A DNA stretch of 64,000 nucleotides, taken from NCBI GenBank assembly GCA_027563935.2, contig CM050453.2:66200018-66264017 (forward strand), in the 5' to 3' direction. Position numbers and translations under genes: made by a program. The notes under the pieces were generated by a model that was not told the DNA's origin, did no database searches, and was given only the letters and a program-made list of their open reading frames with translations. This stretch comes from Costus lasius. Taxonomy: Eukaryota; Streptophyta; Magnoliopsida; Zingiberales; Costaceae. This document shows, in pieces, positions 10,137 to 22,629 of the stretch (position 1 is the stretch's first letter; the number at the start of each line of letters is the position of its first letter).

Positions 10137-11764
10137 AGCATCAAACTATTGAAAAGTACACAATCAACAAGTGCAGTTACAACCAAGTGTAGCAATGTTC
10201 AGCGATAGTAGAGCAGTTTCAGATTTGCAGTTCATAGCATATGAAATCAGTTTGCAGAATAGTATCCGAAACCAATATTAGCAGATATAGTTTGTAATCA
10301 AGTTCAGCAATGGTAGATGGCAATCACAGGAAAAAAAAAATTCAGCTTTATATGGAGTTAAATTTGCAGCCTTTACCAGATCTAAGTCTCAGCAAGAATA
10401 CAAGTGCACTATCAGATTTAGTATCAGTACGTGTGGGTGCAGCAGGTAAGATTATCAGGCAAGTATTAATCATGCAAGTTGAAGCTACAGCATACAGGCA
10501 GTCAGTTATGGAAGAAGGGTACAGATTGCAGTTTAGCAGAAGACAGCGAGGTAAACTGGTAAAGAGTAGTGTGTGCCAGCTGAAAAAAACAGAATTTCAG
10601 ATTTTAATGCGCAGATTTTCTTAAAGCAGAATTTCAGATGAAGTAATATGCAGCAGCAGATATTAACGCTAGAGGTGCAGTAAATACTAGATGTAAATTC
10701 AGTGACATGCATGAATTCAGCAGCAATGTAAAGTTCAGAATACAGAATCGGCAGTTTTTTTTTTCAGAAATCCAGATTTTGGCTACATAGCACAATTTCA
10801 GAAAATCAGAATTCAGACTCGCGTATTGCTGCTAACTAACAGGGTGCTGGTTCGATCACTGCTGTGATGAACCCACGCCTAGCTCTCCTTTCAGATTTCA
10901 GATACCCTATTAGATTAGGGATCCCAAATGCTGATAGGATACCGCCAGGCTGGTAAGCTACAGTACATTCCAGCTGAACATCAGAAACGAGAATGAGTGT
11001 GCGGCTTTAGCAATTTTTAGTGTGTTGATCCACCCAATGCTGAGATGAACCTACACCCAATTTTGCCGTTTGAACTTGGAATATCCTATCAGATTAGGAC
11101 CCAAGTTCCGTAGAGTGGAAACCAGAGTTCAGAAAATATCCAGTCAATCCGGTTAGCTACAGTACCGGGGCTGAGAATCAGAGACCTCAGTGCAGAAATT
11201 TCGGGATCAAATGATGTACGAATTGTAACAAAATATCACGGAAGATCTTGCTCAAAGACCATACAAGAAATTGCAGGCGAGGGCAATTAATAGCCAAGAA
11301 GAACCAGCAAAGCTTCAACAAAAACAAGAGCGTACACTGCAGATTTTCAGAAACCAAAACATTGCTATTTGATTACAATACTCAAAAATGAGAACAAGAG
11401 CAACAGCTTCAGATAGAAATTTCCAGAAAGTAGTAGACAACGAATTAGAAAGTTTTCAGGGATTTTCCAGTTGGCAGGGCTGAAAGGTATAGTTAACCAA
11501 AATTTCAGAAATACAGGGAACTTTCAACGAACAGTGACTGGGCAAGTTTTTCAGCACAAAGCAGAAAATGTTCTCGATACCAATAGCAGTGTTCAGAAGA
11601 TAAGTTCAGATATTCGTGAGCCAAAGAAAGCAACCAGGTTAAAACTAACAACATCAGAAAACCTGTCACGTGACGCAAAAGTGCAGAAAATCTCAAAACA
11701 TCCTAGGCGACAGAGAACACAACAGTAGAAAATTTCAGAAACACAAACTGAGCACCTAAGGTTT
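10137..11764 (-). other. leader of the minus-strand gypsy element
   Basis: About 1.6 kb between the gag fragment and the primer site remnant, rich in TTTCAG/CAGAATT words and with no credible coding frame. It contains an imperfect duplication: 10849-11005 and 11019-11195 share, in the same order, GATGAACC-ACRCC, a CCTAT-AGATTAGG block, a GGT-AGCTACAGTAC block and an ATCAGA-AC block. Confidence 0.55.
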
Positions 11765-11775
11765 GCTTGAAACCA
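11765..11775 (-). other. decayed tRNA-Met primer binding site
   Basis: Minus strand TGGTTTCAAGC against TGGTATCAGAGC: one substitution and one missing base. It lies one base from the CA end of the LTR at 11777, the expected place. Confidence 0.5.
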
Positions 11776-11776
11776 C

Positions 11777-12467
11777 TGATGAAGGATGAAATTTCTAGCC
11801 CAAGAATCACCTTAGGTATGAAGCTCTATCATGCAAGTTAGCGCTAGATTAAGAGAATGTTAGGAATGAATGCACCTAGGGCCCCAAAGGGAGGGGCCGA
11901 GCTCTTCCTATATCTTCCAAGGCAGGATACTTTGGCAGCAGGCTCCATAGAATTGTTGATGGTGTTTGAATGTGCTTTGATCTCAATCCCAGTGTTGGTT
12001 CGTTGGAAGACTTGAAGCTGGTATCGGGAATGGAACAGTAGCTCGAGTGGTGGTGGAGGTGAGTGATCGATTATGGAACGTGAAAGGGGTGGAATGGATT
12101 GGTAACCGAAGGGGAGCAAGCTCAACCCAAAGAGGAGCAAGCTCAACTCAAGAACAAACACAAGGTTTCAGATTTTCAAAATATTTTCAGACTAAGTGCC
12201 AAAGTGATACAACGCAAGCTTAAAACCTATCTCTCCCAACGATTACATTTCCTAGTGACCCTTGGCATTCTATGTGTGATCATTCATTGGTGATGGGTGG
12301 CTGTTTGCTGAGTTGCCGTGATGTTCTCCTCATGCATGCTGAAAAGAATCATTGTTACCGTTGGCAGTATTTGCCAACTTTGCAAGGTGGCTATCTTGTA
12401 TTGGCTTGAATTGACTTTGTCTTACCATCAAACTTTGATTTATTGTGGAGTTGGGCTGGACTCGGAG
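11777..12467 (-). repeat. gypsy LTR, 3' portion (split by copia B)
   Basis: Together with 21260-21579 this forms an LTR of about 1.0 kb. On the minus strand it begins TGTAATAGG (at 21579) and ends CCTTCATCA (at 11777), TG...CA, and is followed by a PBS-like site. Copia B interrupts it; the duplicated target is CGGAG at 12463-12467. Confidence 0.65.
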
Positions 12468-14637
12468 TGTTGGTGTATATACCCTGCAGACCAATGTATG
12501 GATATGGTCAGACATTGTTTGAATGTACTTTGATAGAATTTCTATTCTTTATAAAGGCAAGATCGTTATTATGCAGACTTCTCTACCTGCGTTGATGTAT
12601 TAAGTTGCATAAATAATGTCCAAGGAGTTTGGTTGGATCCATTCTCATAAGCTATCCCCAGTCAAGGTACCTTAGCAGATATGGGACATCTTTGGTACAT
12701 GTGAGACTGGTGTATGGGCTGGTTAGATGCGGGGCACAGTAACGCAGACATACGGGTGCATTGGATGCACTGGAGTGATCCACCGTGAGGATTGACTTGT
12801 CTAGTCAACAAGTCAATCTCACATGCAAGAGGTTTGCATTGATCCTTAGACTTGAGGTATTCATGTCTAGATTTGATGATGGATGTACTTTGATACAGTC
12901 TTACATCTCTCCGTAATTGGGAGATTAAAACGGCTGTCATTGGGCATGTCATAAGTCATGTAGGGACATGGATGACCAACAGTAGGATTTGCCCCTTCCT
13001 TTAGAGGAAGCATGATATCCACTCGGGGCGCCCCACCTCATTGGTGCATGACAGGAATGTGTGGCCACACTGATTGAGTTATGACCAATAGATTGGATTA
13101 ATAAACTTGAGACTAATCCAATGGTAGGATATCAGTTTAGGCAAAGGGATCTATAATGCATGGGAATCCTCGTTGCTTGTTAGGGAGTTGTTGCCGTATG
13201 ACTTAAGTCCTATGACATGGGTAGTAGTGATGTGTTGCTAGATACCCCTCACTACTTATGATGTTTACATCATTGCCATGGTCGTTAGGATCCTACGGGG
13301 TCACACGTAATAGACTCTTGACGTTGCTTTAATCTGAAGCCTTATGATCAAGTTATTGGATAACTTGGATCAGTTTGGAAGATTTCATCAGCGCCAATGG
13401 GCCTGATGAGATGGAAGAAACTTATTAGGGCCAACTTCCATTTTTGGCATATTGACTAAATTAACCATGGTTAGCCTCATTTGACCTTGGGTTAAATTGG
13501 ATTGGATCCAGTTACATGGTTAGCATGCATAATGGACCTTGGGCCAAGCCCATTGATTAATGGGGCTTGCTAATAAGTTGTAATGAGAAGCTAAGAGGTT
13601 GAAAGGGTATAATGGGGATGAAATATTGGGATTGGCGCTTATGGATTCCTAGTTGGACTAGGATTTGCGCTAATGCCATATTTAGTATCTCCTAGGTGAT
13701 TGATTTAAATTGGATTTGAATTTAATCACTTAAAATAATTAATTGGAAAGGAATAAGCGAATATGGGGCTGGTAGTTAATCTAATTGGAGTCCTAATTGG
13801 ATTAGGACATGCGCCCAAACCAAATTAGGCAAATTGTCAAGTTGCTTTGACCTAGTCTTGCCGCATGCATGAGAATTGTGTCTAATTAGGAATTATTTGG
13901 GTACATGCGGCTAATGCTTATTTAAGCAAGTGATAAGCGCATGTAATTAAGGGATTAATTGGATTAAATAAATCCCTAGTTTAATGCCCAAATTGCATTG
14001 ACCTTCCAATTAACCCTAATCGCCCTTTATCTCTATAAATAAGACCCTTTGTCGCCCCCTCTTGGGACATCTAATCTCTTGGAGGCGTGAAGGTATAAAG
14101 GGGCAACAACTTGAGAGCTTGGAGCTCTCCTTCTTCCATCAAAAGCGCAAGTTCTTCTTCTCCCTCTCTTCTTGGCGCAAGGAGTCTTGGTGCTTGGTGG
14201 CGTCTCCTTGCCACAAGCCCCCTTTACTTCGTTGGCCATAGGTGCACCTTGCTTGAAGGTGGCGCAAGCATAGAAGAAGAAGGAAGTACTTGGCGCATCT
14301 TCTTCCTCCTCATCTTTTCTTGGCGCCTATACCTTGGAGGTGGAACAAGATTTGAAGAGAGTGACAAAAGCTTGATTCTCTTCCCGAGGCTAGCACCGAG
14401 CGTGGAAGGGTGCAACGTTGAGACAGTCGACGCGTGGATACTTGTAGAGGGCGAACACTTGGGTGCCTTCAACATGGCTTCAACGACTAAGCAAGCAAAA
14501 GAGGTATATCTCTAACACATCCTTGTGTCTTCTCTCTCGCATGGATCCTTGGGAAAGGAATATGTTTCGGGTGTAATGATTATTCCGCTGCGTCCTGGGA
14601 CTGCAAATTTTAAAATTACACCTGGTATTCCCTAACA
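12468..14637 (+). repeat. 5' LTR of copia B (2170 bp)
   Basis: Begins TGTTGGTGTATATACCC and ends GGTATTCCCTAACA. It contains a CTATAAATA TATA box at 14033-14041, an ATG at 14474 and a donor-like GAG|GTATATC at 14503/14504, 134 nt before the LTR end. Related to the LTR of element A. Confidence 0.93.
14033..14041 (+). promoter_or_regulatory. TATA box of copia B LTR
   Basis: CTATAAATA, repeated at the same place in the 3' LTR (20651-20659). It predicts transcription start near 14065, leaving an R-U5 of about 570 nt. Confidence 0.6.
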
Positions 14638-14643
14638 TGGAGC
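14638..14643 (+). other. primer binding site with internal deletion
   Basis: The LTR is followed directly by TGGAGCTGCTTTGG. The expected site is TGGTATCAGAGC; removing TATCAG gives exactly TGGAGC. So six bases of the primer site seem to be lost. Confidence 0.6.
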
Positions 14644-15823
14644 TGCTTTGGATGATGTTGGCGCATAGGGTAATTAAAATTTGATATTGCTCAGCTTTTC
14701 AAATTTTATATGCACCTCTTGCCTCTTGATTGGGTTGATATGGTCATAGCGAGTACCCTCCTGTGTTGTGATGTGCAAGCATGTTTCCACTTGCGATGAA
14801 TGCTTGTAAAATCTCTCTCCACCTGCGCGTGGTTCTCCCCCTATCTTGGTGTAAAATTTTTCATCTTTTTAGAATAGATGTAGAATTATAAGATAGGTTA
14901 AGGCTTCATCTTGACAACAAGGAGTCTTCTTCAACCGGGGTCAGTAGTGGCGCCAGCTTTGGAAGCGTGGTGATGGACTTGCGGCTGAAGGAAGGACACA
15001 TGCTTTCGGCTTCTAGCATGGGCTGATCTGCTAAAGGGACTCGCAACCCTTGGATGCACGATAACATGTCACATGGCTAGTGACAAGTTATGTGTATGAA
15101 AAGGGCTATGACCATATCGACTAAACTAGCATGCCTGTAATGGTTTATTATTCTGTCCATAGCATGCCTGTGATGTTTTTTTCTTTGCTGCCATAACCAT
15201 AGGAAAACTGCATGCTAGAAAAGAATAAAATTAACATGCAAAAACTCTCATTAAAATATCAAGTCGGTAGCCTTCTAACGCGTAGCTCTCATCAAACTAT
15301 CGATCAGTGGTATTGTGAACTGTTTCCCACCCTCGTGGGACACACCCACTTATCTTTAGGAGGTGTGTGGTGGCAATGGTTTCCCCAGTCCATTTAACCA
15401 GGCACGCCTTCGCAAGGAAACTCGTTGACCCTGGGCATAACGGTTAGGATCAGACTTGACTAGTTTTTCATATGTCACTGACATGATGGATCATTAGAGG
15501 CAGCTGTTGAGAGGATAGGGTTCTGTGTTGTATCCAGCCCTTGCTGGACACAGGGCGCCTAGTCTGTCTTAACTAAGAGGAGTTGTGCACGGCACAATTG
15601 GCTGGCATGCCTACCTAAGGAAGCATGGGACTCTCTGTGCATCCCAACTCACCCGCATGAGTCACGGAGACCTCATGTGAAATTAGGATCCTACTCACTG
15701 ATTTTCATGTTGAGTTTGAGAGTTCTCAACTTGCTTTTGGAAATAGTGGGAACATAGCATTTAATTAAAGTCCTAGTTAAATGCTTTATCATAGTACTTA
15801 TTTTACTTCTTTGCTTATTGTAG
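14644..15823 (+). other. leader of copia B
   Basis: Non-coding leader of about 1.2 kb. It aligns with the element A leader from about 15240 on, includes a CCCACCCTCGTGGG hairpin at 15329-15342, and ends in TTGTAG immediately before the gag ATG at 15824. The joined reading from the ATG in the LTR (14474) to this ATG would be in frame (ten codons). Confidence 0.65.
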
Positions 15824-18800
15824 ATGGCATCTCCTAATCTAAGATTGAAACTCTATGAAAACAAATTGGATGGGACAAACTAGGCCAAATGGTTCAAGAT
15901 TTTGTCCAAGATACTAGAACAAGAAAATAAGGTGCATCTTCTTGAAAGACCTCCATCCCAGCCCAGTATGTATTTCACTACTGAGTGGGAGTGGAATGTC
16001 TATCTTGAACATTGTGAAGATGACAAACAGTACACTGCTCTTGTCTTAGAGTGCATGACCCCAGAGGTCAAGGTTGAGTGTGATGAGATGGGGATTTATG
16101 ATCTTATCATACATCTCAAAGGTCTCTTCACACCATGCTCTATAGACAAAGATTAGGAGAGTTATGTTGGATCTTTAGAGTGTATGCCTGAATCTGAGAA
16201 TGACCATGGTTCTGTATCTTCGAAGCTAATACTTTGGAAGACTGGGAATGCATGGGTATTTCGAAGAGGATTAAGGCCCAAGAAGAGCATGGCAAAGAAG
16301 AAGGGATGTAAGCCATCCGCTTCAGGTATTGTGTTACTGAGGTCTTTTGTCTACTTCTTATTCATGGGTACTGGGTACCGCATGTGGAGCTTACATATGT
16401 TTTTCATATGCAGGAGCTCAAAAGAAGTAGGACGATCAGGCTTGGTGGGATCGACTCTCGGGTTAGGGACAGAGCATTGGATGCTACTGTTGATATCATC
16501 TCACTGCCTTGAAAACTTTATCTAGAACTTTGCTATTATGTATCAGCTTATGTATTAGAACATCATTCCTTTTGGAAAGGATTTCAGTTTGAAATAATAA
16601 ATGATATTTTTCTTTAAATCTGAGATGTTCTATTGAAGTGATACAGTTGATAATAGTTTGTGGTTCTATATGTAACACAAGATCAGATCCAACGATTCAA
16701 TAAACACCCTCTTATAGCATTGTCTCTTAAACCATAGAACAATGGTCACATCCAAAGGTCCATGGACTATTGAGATCATTATCCTTTTAGGATTATGATA
16801 AATCTGAGCCTTGTTCAAAGGAACAAAGTAACAGATGCTGCCTTCACCAAAAGGGTTGAAGGGTAAGTGGCTTGTTGGATCTATTACACAGCAATGAGTG
16901 TGGACCCATGTAAACAAGCACTAAGAGGTGTTGTATACTTCATTAGGTGTGGGTATGCCATATCCAAGAACTTTGGAGAAATCCAAGAAGTTCACAAATG
17001 GAGTTTTGAATCAAATTGGTAGATCTATTAAAGCACTTTGATTGGATCAAAGTGATTAGTGGAGAATTTGATGACTGTCCTAAAGAGTGTGGGGTTATCT
17101 CACAGCTTACTTGCAACACCACTGTGTGGTGAATTTCAAAGAAAGAAAGAGGAACACATTGGATGTGGTTCCATCTTTGAATAGTCATGCAAATATACTA
17201 CTATGATGCCATGCAAATAGATGTACTGTCACTCCATTGGAAAGTGTGCCTAAGATAGCTTTTGAGTTGGGAACTGCAAATATCCCATTTCATCAATAGA
17301 TATTGGGAATGTAATATGTAGTGATTCAAAAGTATGTGTTTGTGGGGCACTGTAGAGTGCTATTTCTATCCCAAAGAGAACAAAAATATTTGTTGCTCAA
17401 ACTGTTGTCTCTCTTGAGAAGATATTTCTTTTGAAAGAAGCTGGTGGGAGTAGATTTGATTGGGACAAGGTCTAGAATCAATCACAATACAATTAGACAC
17501 AAATGGAGAGTTCAATCTCACATACAGGTTGAAAGTCAACCTGAAATTCAAGTAACACAGGAACCACATAAGTTTTGATGGATTCGAAATGCTGGGCATG
17601 ATGAATTTTTCATCAAGGATGAACCTAAGACTTATGATGAAATGGAAGCGGTCGATAGACCAGATTCCAAGAAATGGCTACGCGCCATGAGAACCGTAAT
17701 GGACTCCATGTCTACTGATCAGGTCTGGGACTTGGATGAGCCGCCAAAAGGGTAACACCCATAGGCTGTAAATAAATCTTCTAGGAAGATAGACATGGAA
17801 GGTAATATTGTTACCTTAAAGGCAAGCTGGTGAATAGAAATTTCAAGCAAATCCACTAGGTGGATAGTGATGAAATTTTTACCAATAGCTGTGTTTGAAG
17901 TCCATGAAGGTATGTGCTTGTTATAATCGCATTTTATGTTATGGCATGTTGTTATGAAAAATTGCTTTTCTTAATGGACGTCTGTAAGGGTATGTCCATA
18001 TGGAAATTGCTGAAAGGTTTTCATATCAAGGCCGTAAAGATATACATGGTCTTACGCAAGCATGAGCTTGTGTTTACAAGAAGATCAGTGGGAGCCTTAT
18101 AGTATTTCTTGTTTTAGATGATTGATGATATTCTCCTCACATGAAATGACATCCCAGCTCTTCACGCGGTGAAGTCAAGGCTTGGGAAGTATTTCGAGAA
18201 GAATGATCTAGGGAATGATGCCTACATCTAGGCATGTGGATCTATAGATAAGGATCCAAGAAAGTCATTGCCCTTTAGTCAATCTATGTTCATCCAGGAG
18301 CTTCTGGAGAGGTTCATATTGGGTGATTCCAAATGATGATACCTTCCAGGAAGATATAGTCTGACTCTCTCAAGGATACTATGTCATCTCAACATAGCTA
18401 GAGAGAAGTAACATGAGTCTGTAATCCTAGTACATTGGGTATAGGATAGATCATGCTTGGTGTAATATGCACAAGACCATTTGTGGCAGATGCTTGGAGC
18501 ACAGCCAGTAAGTTTCAATCAGATCCTAGTGTTTGACACTGGATAGCTGTGAAAAGAATCCTTATATATACTTGGGAAGTATAATGGATTGAGGTCTACT
18601 CTATAATAGACAGGAAGAATTTTGTGTACAGGGGTACACTGATATTTCGTTCCAGTCTAATGACTATTGATCACAGCCAGGATTTGCGCCTTGCCTTGTT
18701 GAGGTGTTGTGTGCTAGAAGAGCATTATGCAAACCACAATGGCAAAATCTACAATTAAGGCTGAGTACATTGTGGCTTCTTGTGGCAGCCAAGGAAGCAA

Positions 18801-19070
18801 CTTCATTTGAACTTGATTTAGTTCCTAGAGCTTGATGGTCCAGTATAGTTCTTACTGGGGGCATAGCATGGAACTTAGTACTCAAGTATGTACTGCAGCA
18901 ATATCATCTGATCTTGGAGATCATGGATAAAGATGATGATTCAAATTTGTTAAAATAAACACAGATAGCAATCTGGAAAAACCCACTGATGTAGCCTCTG
19001 ACGTAGCGGAAGCTAAATAAGTCATACTAGAAACGCATGGACTGATTAAACATCAATTGCCCTTGGTCTT
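15824..19070 (+). pseudogene. copia B gag-pol, heavily degraded
   Basis: Starts at ATG 15824. Gag is readable to 16156 apart from a TAG where a Trp codon is expected near 15881. By DNA similarity to C1 I can place a protease remnant (16350-16500, around the LDTACG site), an integrase tail with the conserved linker (17270-17470), RT from the MDSMS-DQVWDL region through CKWIF (17640-17880) and the LDDILL-like region (18110-18190), and RNase H (18625-18980). Much of integrase is missing: less than 1 kb separates protease and the end of integrase, against about 1.2 kb in C1. Stops and indels occur throughout. No functional product. Confidence 0.85.
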
Positions 19071-19073
19071 AGT

Positions 19074-19086
19074 GCAAGTGGGAGAT
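19074..19086 (+). other. polypurine tract of copia B
   Basis: GCAAGTGGGAGAT abuts the 3' LTR, the same tract as in C1-C3. Primes plus-strand DNA synthesis in this family. Confidence 0.75.
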
Positions 19087-21254
19087 TGCTGGAGTATATG
19101 CCCTACAGACCAATGTATGGACTTGGTCAGGCATTGTTTGAATGTACTTGGATAGAATTTCTATTCTTTATAAAGGCATGGTCGTTATTATGCAGACTTC
19201 TCTACCTGCATTGATGTATTAAGTTGCATAAATAATGTCCCAGGAGTTTGGTTGGATCCATTCCCATAAGCTATCCCCGGTCAAGGTACCTTAGCAGATA
19301 TGGGACATCTTTGGTACATGTGAGACTGGTGTATGGGCTGGTTAGATGCGGGGCACAGTAACACAGACATACGGGTGCATTGGATGCACTAGAGTGATCC
19401 ACCGTGAGGATTGACTTGTCTAGTCAACAAGTCAATCTCACAAGCAAGAGGTTTGCATTGATCCTTAGACTTGAGGTATTCATGTCTAGATTTGATGATG
19501 GATGTGCTTTGATACAGTCTTACGTCTCTCCGTAATTGAGAGATTAAAACGGTTGTCATTGGGCATGTCATAAGTCATGTAGGGACATGGATGACCAATA
19601 GTAGGATTTGCCCCTTCCTTCAGAGGAAGCATGATATCCACTCGGGGTGCCCCACCTCATTGGTGCATGACAGGAATGTGTGGCCACACTGATTGAGTCA
19701 TGACTAATTGATTGGATTAATAAACATGAGACTAATCCAATGGCAGGATATCAGTTTAGGCAAAGGGATCTATAATGCATGGGAATCCTCGTTGCTTGTT
19801 AGGGAGTTGTTGCCGTATGACTTAAGTCCTATGACATGGGTAGTAGTGATGTGTTGCTAGATACCCCTCACTACTTATGATGTTTACATCATTGCCATGG
19901 TCGTTAGGATCCTACGGGGTCACACGCAATAGACTCTTGACGTTGCTTTAATCTGAAGCCTTATGATCAAGTTATTGGATAACTTGGATCAGTTTGGAAG
20001 ATTTCATCAGCGCCAATGGGCCTGATGAGATGGAAGAAACTTATTAGGGCCAACTTCCATTTTTGGCATATTGACCAAATTAACCATGGTTAGCCTCATT
20101 TGACCTTGGGTTAAATTGGATTGGATCTAGTTACATGGTTAGCATGCATAATGGACCTTGGGCCAAGCCCATTGATTAATGGGGCTTGCTAATAAGTTGT
20201 AATGAGAAGCTAAGAGGTTGAAAGGGTATAATGGGGATGAAATATTGGGATTGGCGCTTATGGATTCCTAGTTGGACTAGGATTTGCGCTAATGCCATAT
20301 TTAGTATCTCCTAGGTGATTGATTCAAATTGGATTTGAATTTAATCACTTAAAATAATTAATTGGAAAGGAATAAGCGAATATGGGGCTGGTAGTTAATC
20401 TAATTGGAGTCCTAATTGGATTAGTACTTACGCCCAAACCAAATTAGGCAAATTCTCATGTTGCTTTGACCTAGTCTTGGCGCATGCATGAGAATTGTGT
20501 CTAATTAGGAATTATTTGGGTACATGCGGAATGCTTATTTAAGCAAGTGATAAGCGCATGTAATTAAGGGATTAATTGGATTAAATAAATCCCTAGATTA
20601 GTACCCATATTGCATTGACCTTCCAGTTAACCCTAACCGCCCTTTATCTCTATAAATAAGACCCTTTGTCGCCCCCTCTTGGGACATCTAATCTCTTGGA
20701 GGCGTGAAGGTATAAAAGGGTGACAACTCGAGAGCTTGGAGCTCTCCTTCTTCCATCAAAAGCGCAAGTTCTTCTTCTCCCTCTCCTCTTGGCGCAAGGA
20801 GTCTTGGTGCTTGGTGGCGTCTCCTTGCCACAAGCCCCCTTTACTTCGTTGGCCATAGGCGCACCTTGCTTGAAGGTGGCGCAAGCATAGAAGAAGAAGG
20901 AAGTACTTGGCGCATCTTCTTCCTCCTCATCTTTTCTTGGCGCCTATACCTTGGAGGTGGCACAAGATTTGAAGAGAGTGACAAAGGCTTGATTCTCTTC
21001 CCGAGGCTAGCACCGAGCGTGGAAGGGAGCAACGTTGATATGGTTGACGCGTGGATACTTGTAGAGGGCGAACACTTGGGCGCCTTCAACATGGCTTCAA
21101 TGACTAAGCAAGCAAAAGAGGTATATCTCTAACACATCCTTGTGTCTTCTCTCTCGCATGAATCATTGTGAAAGGAATATGTTTCGGGTGTAATGATTCT
21201 TCCATTGCGTCCTGGGACTGCAAATTTTAAAATTACACCTGGTATTCCCTAACA
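19087..21254 (+). repeat. 3' LTR of copia B (2168 bp)
   Basis: Matches 12468-14637 over its whole length. It begins TGCTGGAGTATATGCC, so several bases in the first 80 differ from the 5' LTR. The TATA box, the LTR ATG and the GAG|GTATATC donor-like site are all kept. The divergence is visibly greater than for C1-C3, so this insertion is older. Confidence 0.93.
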
Positions 21255-21259
21255 TGGAG

Positions 21260-21579
21260 CTGACTTGATTCTAATGTTGAGCTAGCCTAGATTGATTTGG
21301 GTTCATCTTGGACATGGCTGATTAAGGATTGTTGTTTGCTGTGGCCAAGAGCTTGTTGATGTTTGCTGGATTGGGGTTGAACTCCTTCACTTGTGGGCTG
21401 GCTGAACTCCTTCACTTGTGGGCTGCTTGAATGTTGGGCGAGCCCATTGTTGATTTGAGAGTGTTGATGTTGACTATCTTTGACTGATCCATGCTAAGGT
21501 CAAATTATCAATGGGAGGCTAGGTGCTTGCATGTGCAATACATGTGTGCATAAGACCTAGGCTAGAACAACCTATTACA
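21260..21579 (-). repeat. gypsy LTR, 5' portion (split by copia B)
   Basis: Continuation of 11777-12467 beyond copia B. On the minus strand the LTR starts TGTAATAGG at 21579. A 23-bp direct tandem duplication (GAACTCCTTCACTTGTGGGC) lies at about 21379-21425. Confidence 0.6.
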
Positions 21580-21795
21580 TCCCCTAAAAATAAAAACAAA
21601 GACTTCATAAAATAAACCCTAGGCTAGATCCTAACTACAACAACAATAATCAACAACAACAAGTGCGGAAAAGAAAATAAAATAATATTGCAACATACAA
21701 TCCCAAAATATCAAAATGCAACAAGTTTCCAAAATAACACCAAGCATAATTAAATCCTTAGAGATGTCCCTACATCAAAAGGTGAAATCATGAGA
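21580..21795 (-). other. probable 3' internal end of a gypsy element
   Basis: On the minus strand this AT-rich stretch ends TTTTTAGGGGA directly before the TGTAATAGG LTR start, like a short polypurine tract. If so, this LTR has internal sequence on both sides (3' end to the right, leader and gag to the left). No protein domain recognised. Confidence 0.4.
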
Positions 21796-22025
21796 CTGAG
21801 ATTTTTTTTTATTATACAAGTTGCAAAGTTTTATTTGATTGAATTGTGGATCTAGAGGGTTGAGTTCTAAGGATGATATGTTTATTTGAAGTTTTGTAAA
21901 TCAATTGGTGGAATTTTTCATTGATAGGTTGTATTTTATAAATTTATTGAGCATGAAAAGGTTATTCATTTAATCAAGTTTTGATTTTTGCTTGAGGACA
22001 AGCAAAGTTTGAGCCTTATGTATTT
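21796..22025 (+). other. Athila-type 3' non-coding end
   Basis: TTGCTTGAGGACAAGCAAAG at 21989-22008 is the hallmark sequence just upstream of the 3' LTR in many Athila/Tat gypsy elements. It is followed by the LTR start at 22026. The usual G-rich tract after it has decayed. Confidence 0.65.
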
Positions 22026-22629
22026 TGATGACACCAAAATATATAGTATATTTTGCATTATTTTAGATATCTTTTCATGCTAAAATTGAGGATCTTTTAC
22101 TTATTTTCATGCTAAATTCATCGAATATTGCAAAGTCTACTTCTGTTTTGGTTTTTCATGATTTTCAGGTAAAAAGGTACTATTTCAAGGAGTTTTCAAG
22201 CAAAATCAAATACATAGAAGAGTTCCCATCATCAAGAGGAGATCACCCAAGAAATTTCACGCAAAACGGAGCAAGTCTACAAATTACGGCAGTGCCGTAA
22301 TCCATTTTACGGTACTGTAATTTCGGACAGTACCATAAAATCTGAGCACTGCCGTATTTTGAGGGGTTTGCAAATAGAAAGATCTTCGAATTTTATGGCA
22401 CTGACCATAAACAATATTACGGCACCGTATTTCGGAGCGCTACAGAACAGAAGCTTCACCCGATGTTACGGCACTACCGTAAGGGATTTCACGGGCCGTA
22501 TTTTCCAGCCAGTTCCGAACAGAGAGTTCAGCCGATTTTATGGCATTGGACATAAACTATATTATGGTACTGTAATTCCAAGATGACATCAGATCAGAAA
22601 CCTCGACCGATTTTACGGTACCGCCGTAA
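22026..22629 (+). repeat. Athila-like LTR, segment 1 of 3
   Basis: Starts TGATGACACCAAAATATA and matches 7792-7190 on the other strand. The palindrome-rich part runs from 22284; C1 inserted right after a TTACGG..CCGTAA palindrome (22613-22629). Segments 22026-22629, 31737-32813 and 50948-51192 add up to about 1.93 kb. Confidence 0.82.

Larger units (their letters stand above)
12468..21254 (+). mobile_element. Ty1/copia element B, old and decayed
   Basis: Two long direct repeats (12468-14637 and 19087-21254) flank an internal region with recognisable copia gag, protease, RT and RNase H remnants in the plus direction, and a GCAAGTGGGAGAT polypurine tract before the 3' LTR. Target duplication is CGGAG/TGGAG (one mismatch) in the LTR of a gypsy element; the undisturbed site is seen in the related fragment near 9857. 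Many stops, frameshifts and a damaged primer site show it is dead. Confidence 0.92.

Noticed and set aside
14111..14515. Open frame of 134 codons in the copia B LTR (and similar frames at 20650-21132, 33903-34338, 50395-50797)
   Set aside because: They lie in LTRs on both strands, are low-complexity, lack known domains and overlap each other in different frames.
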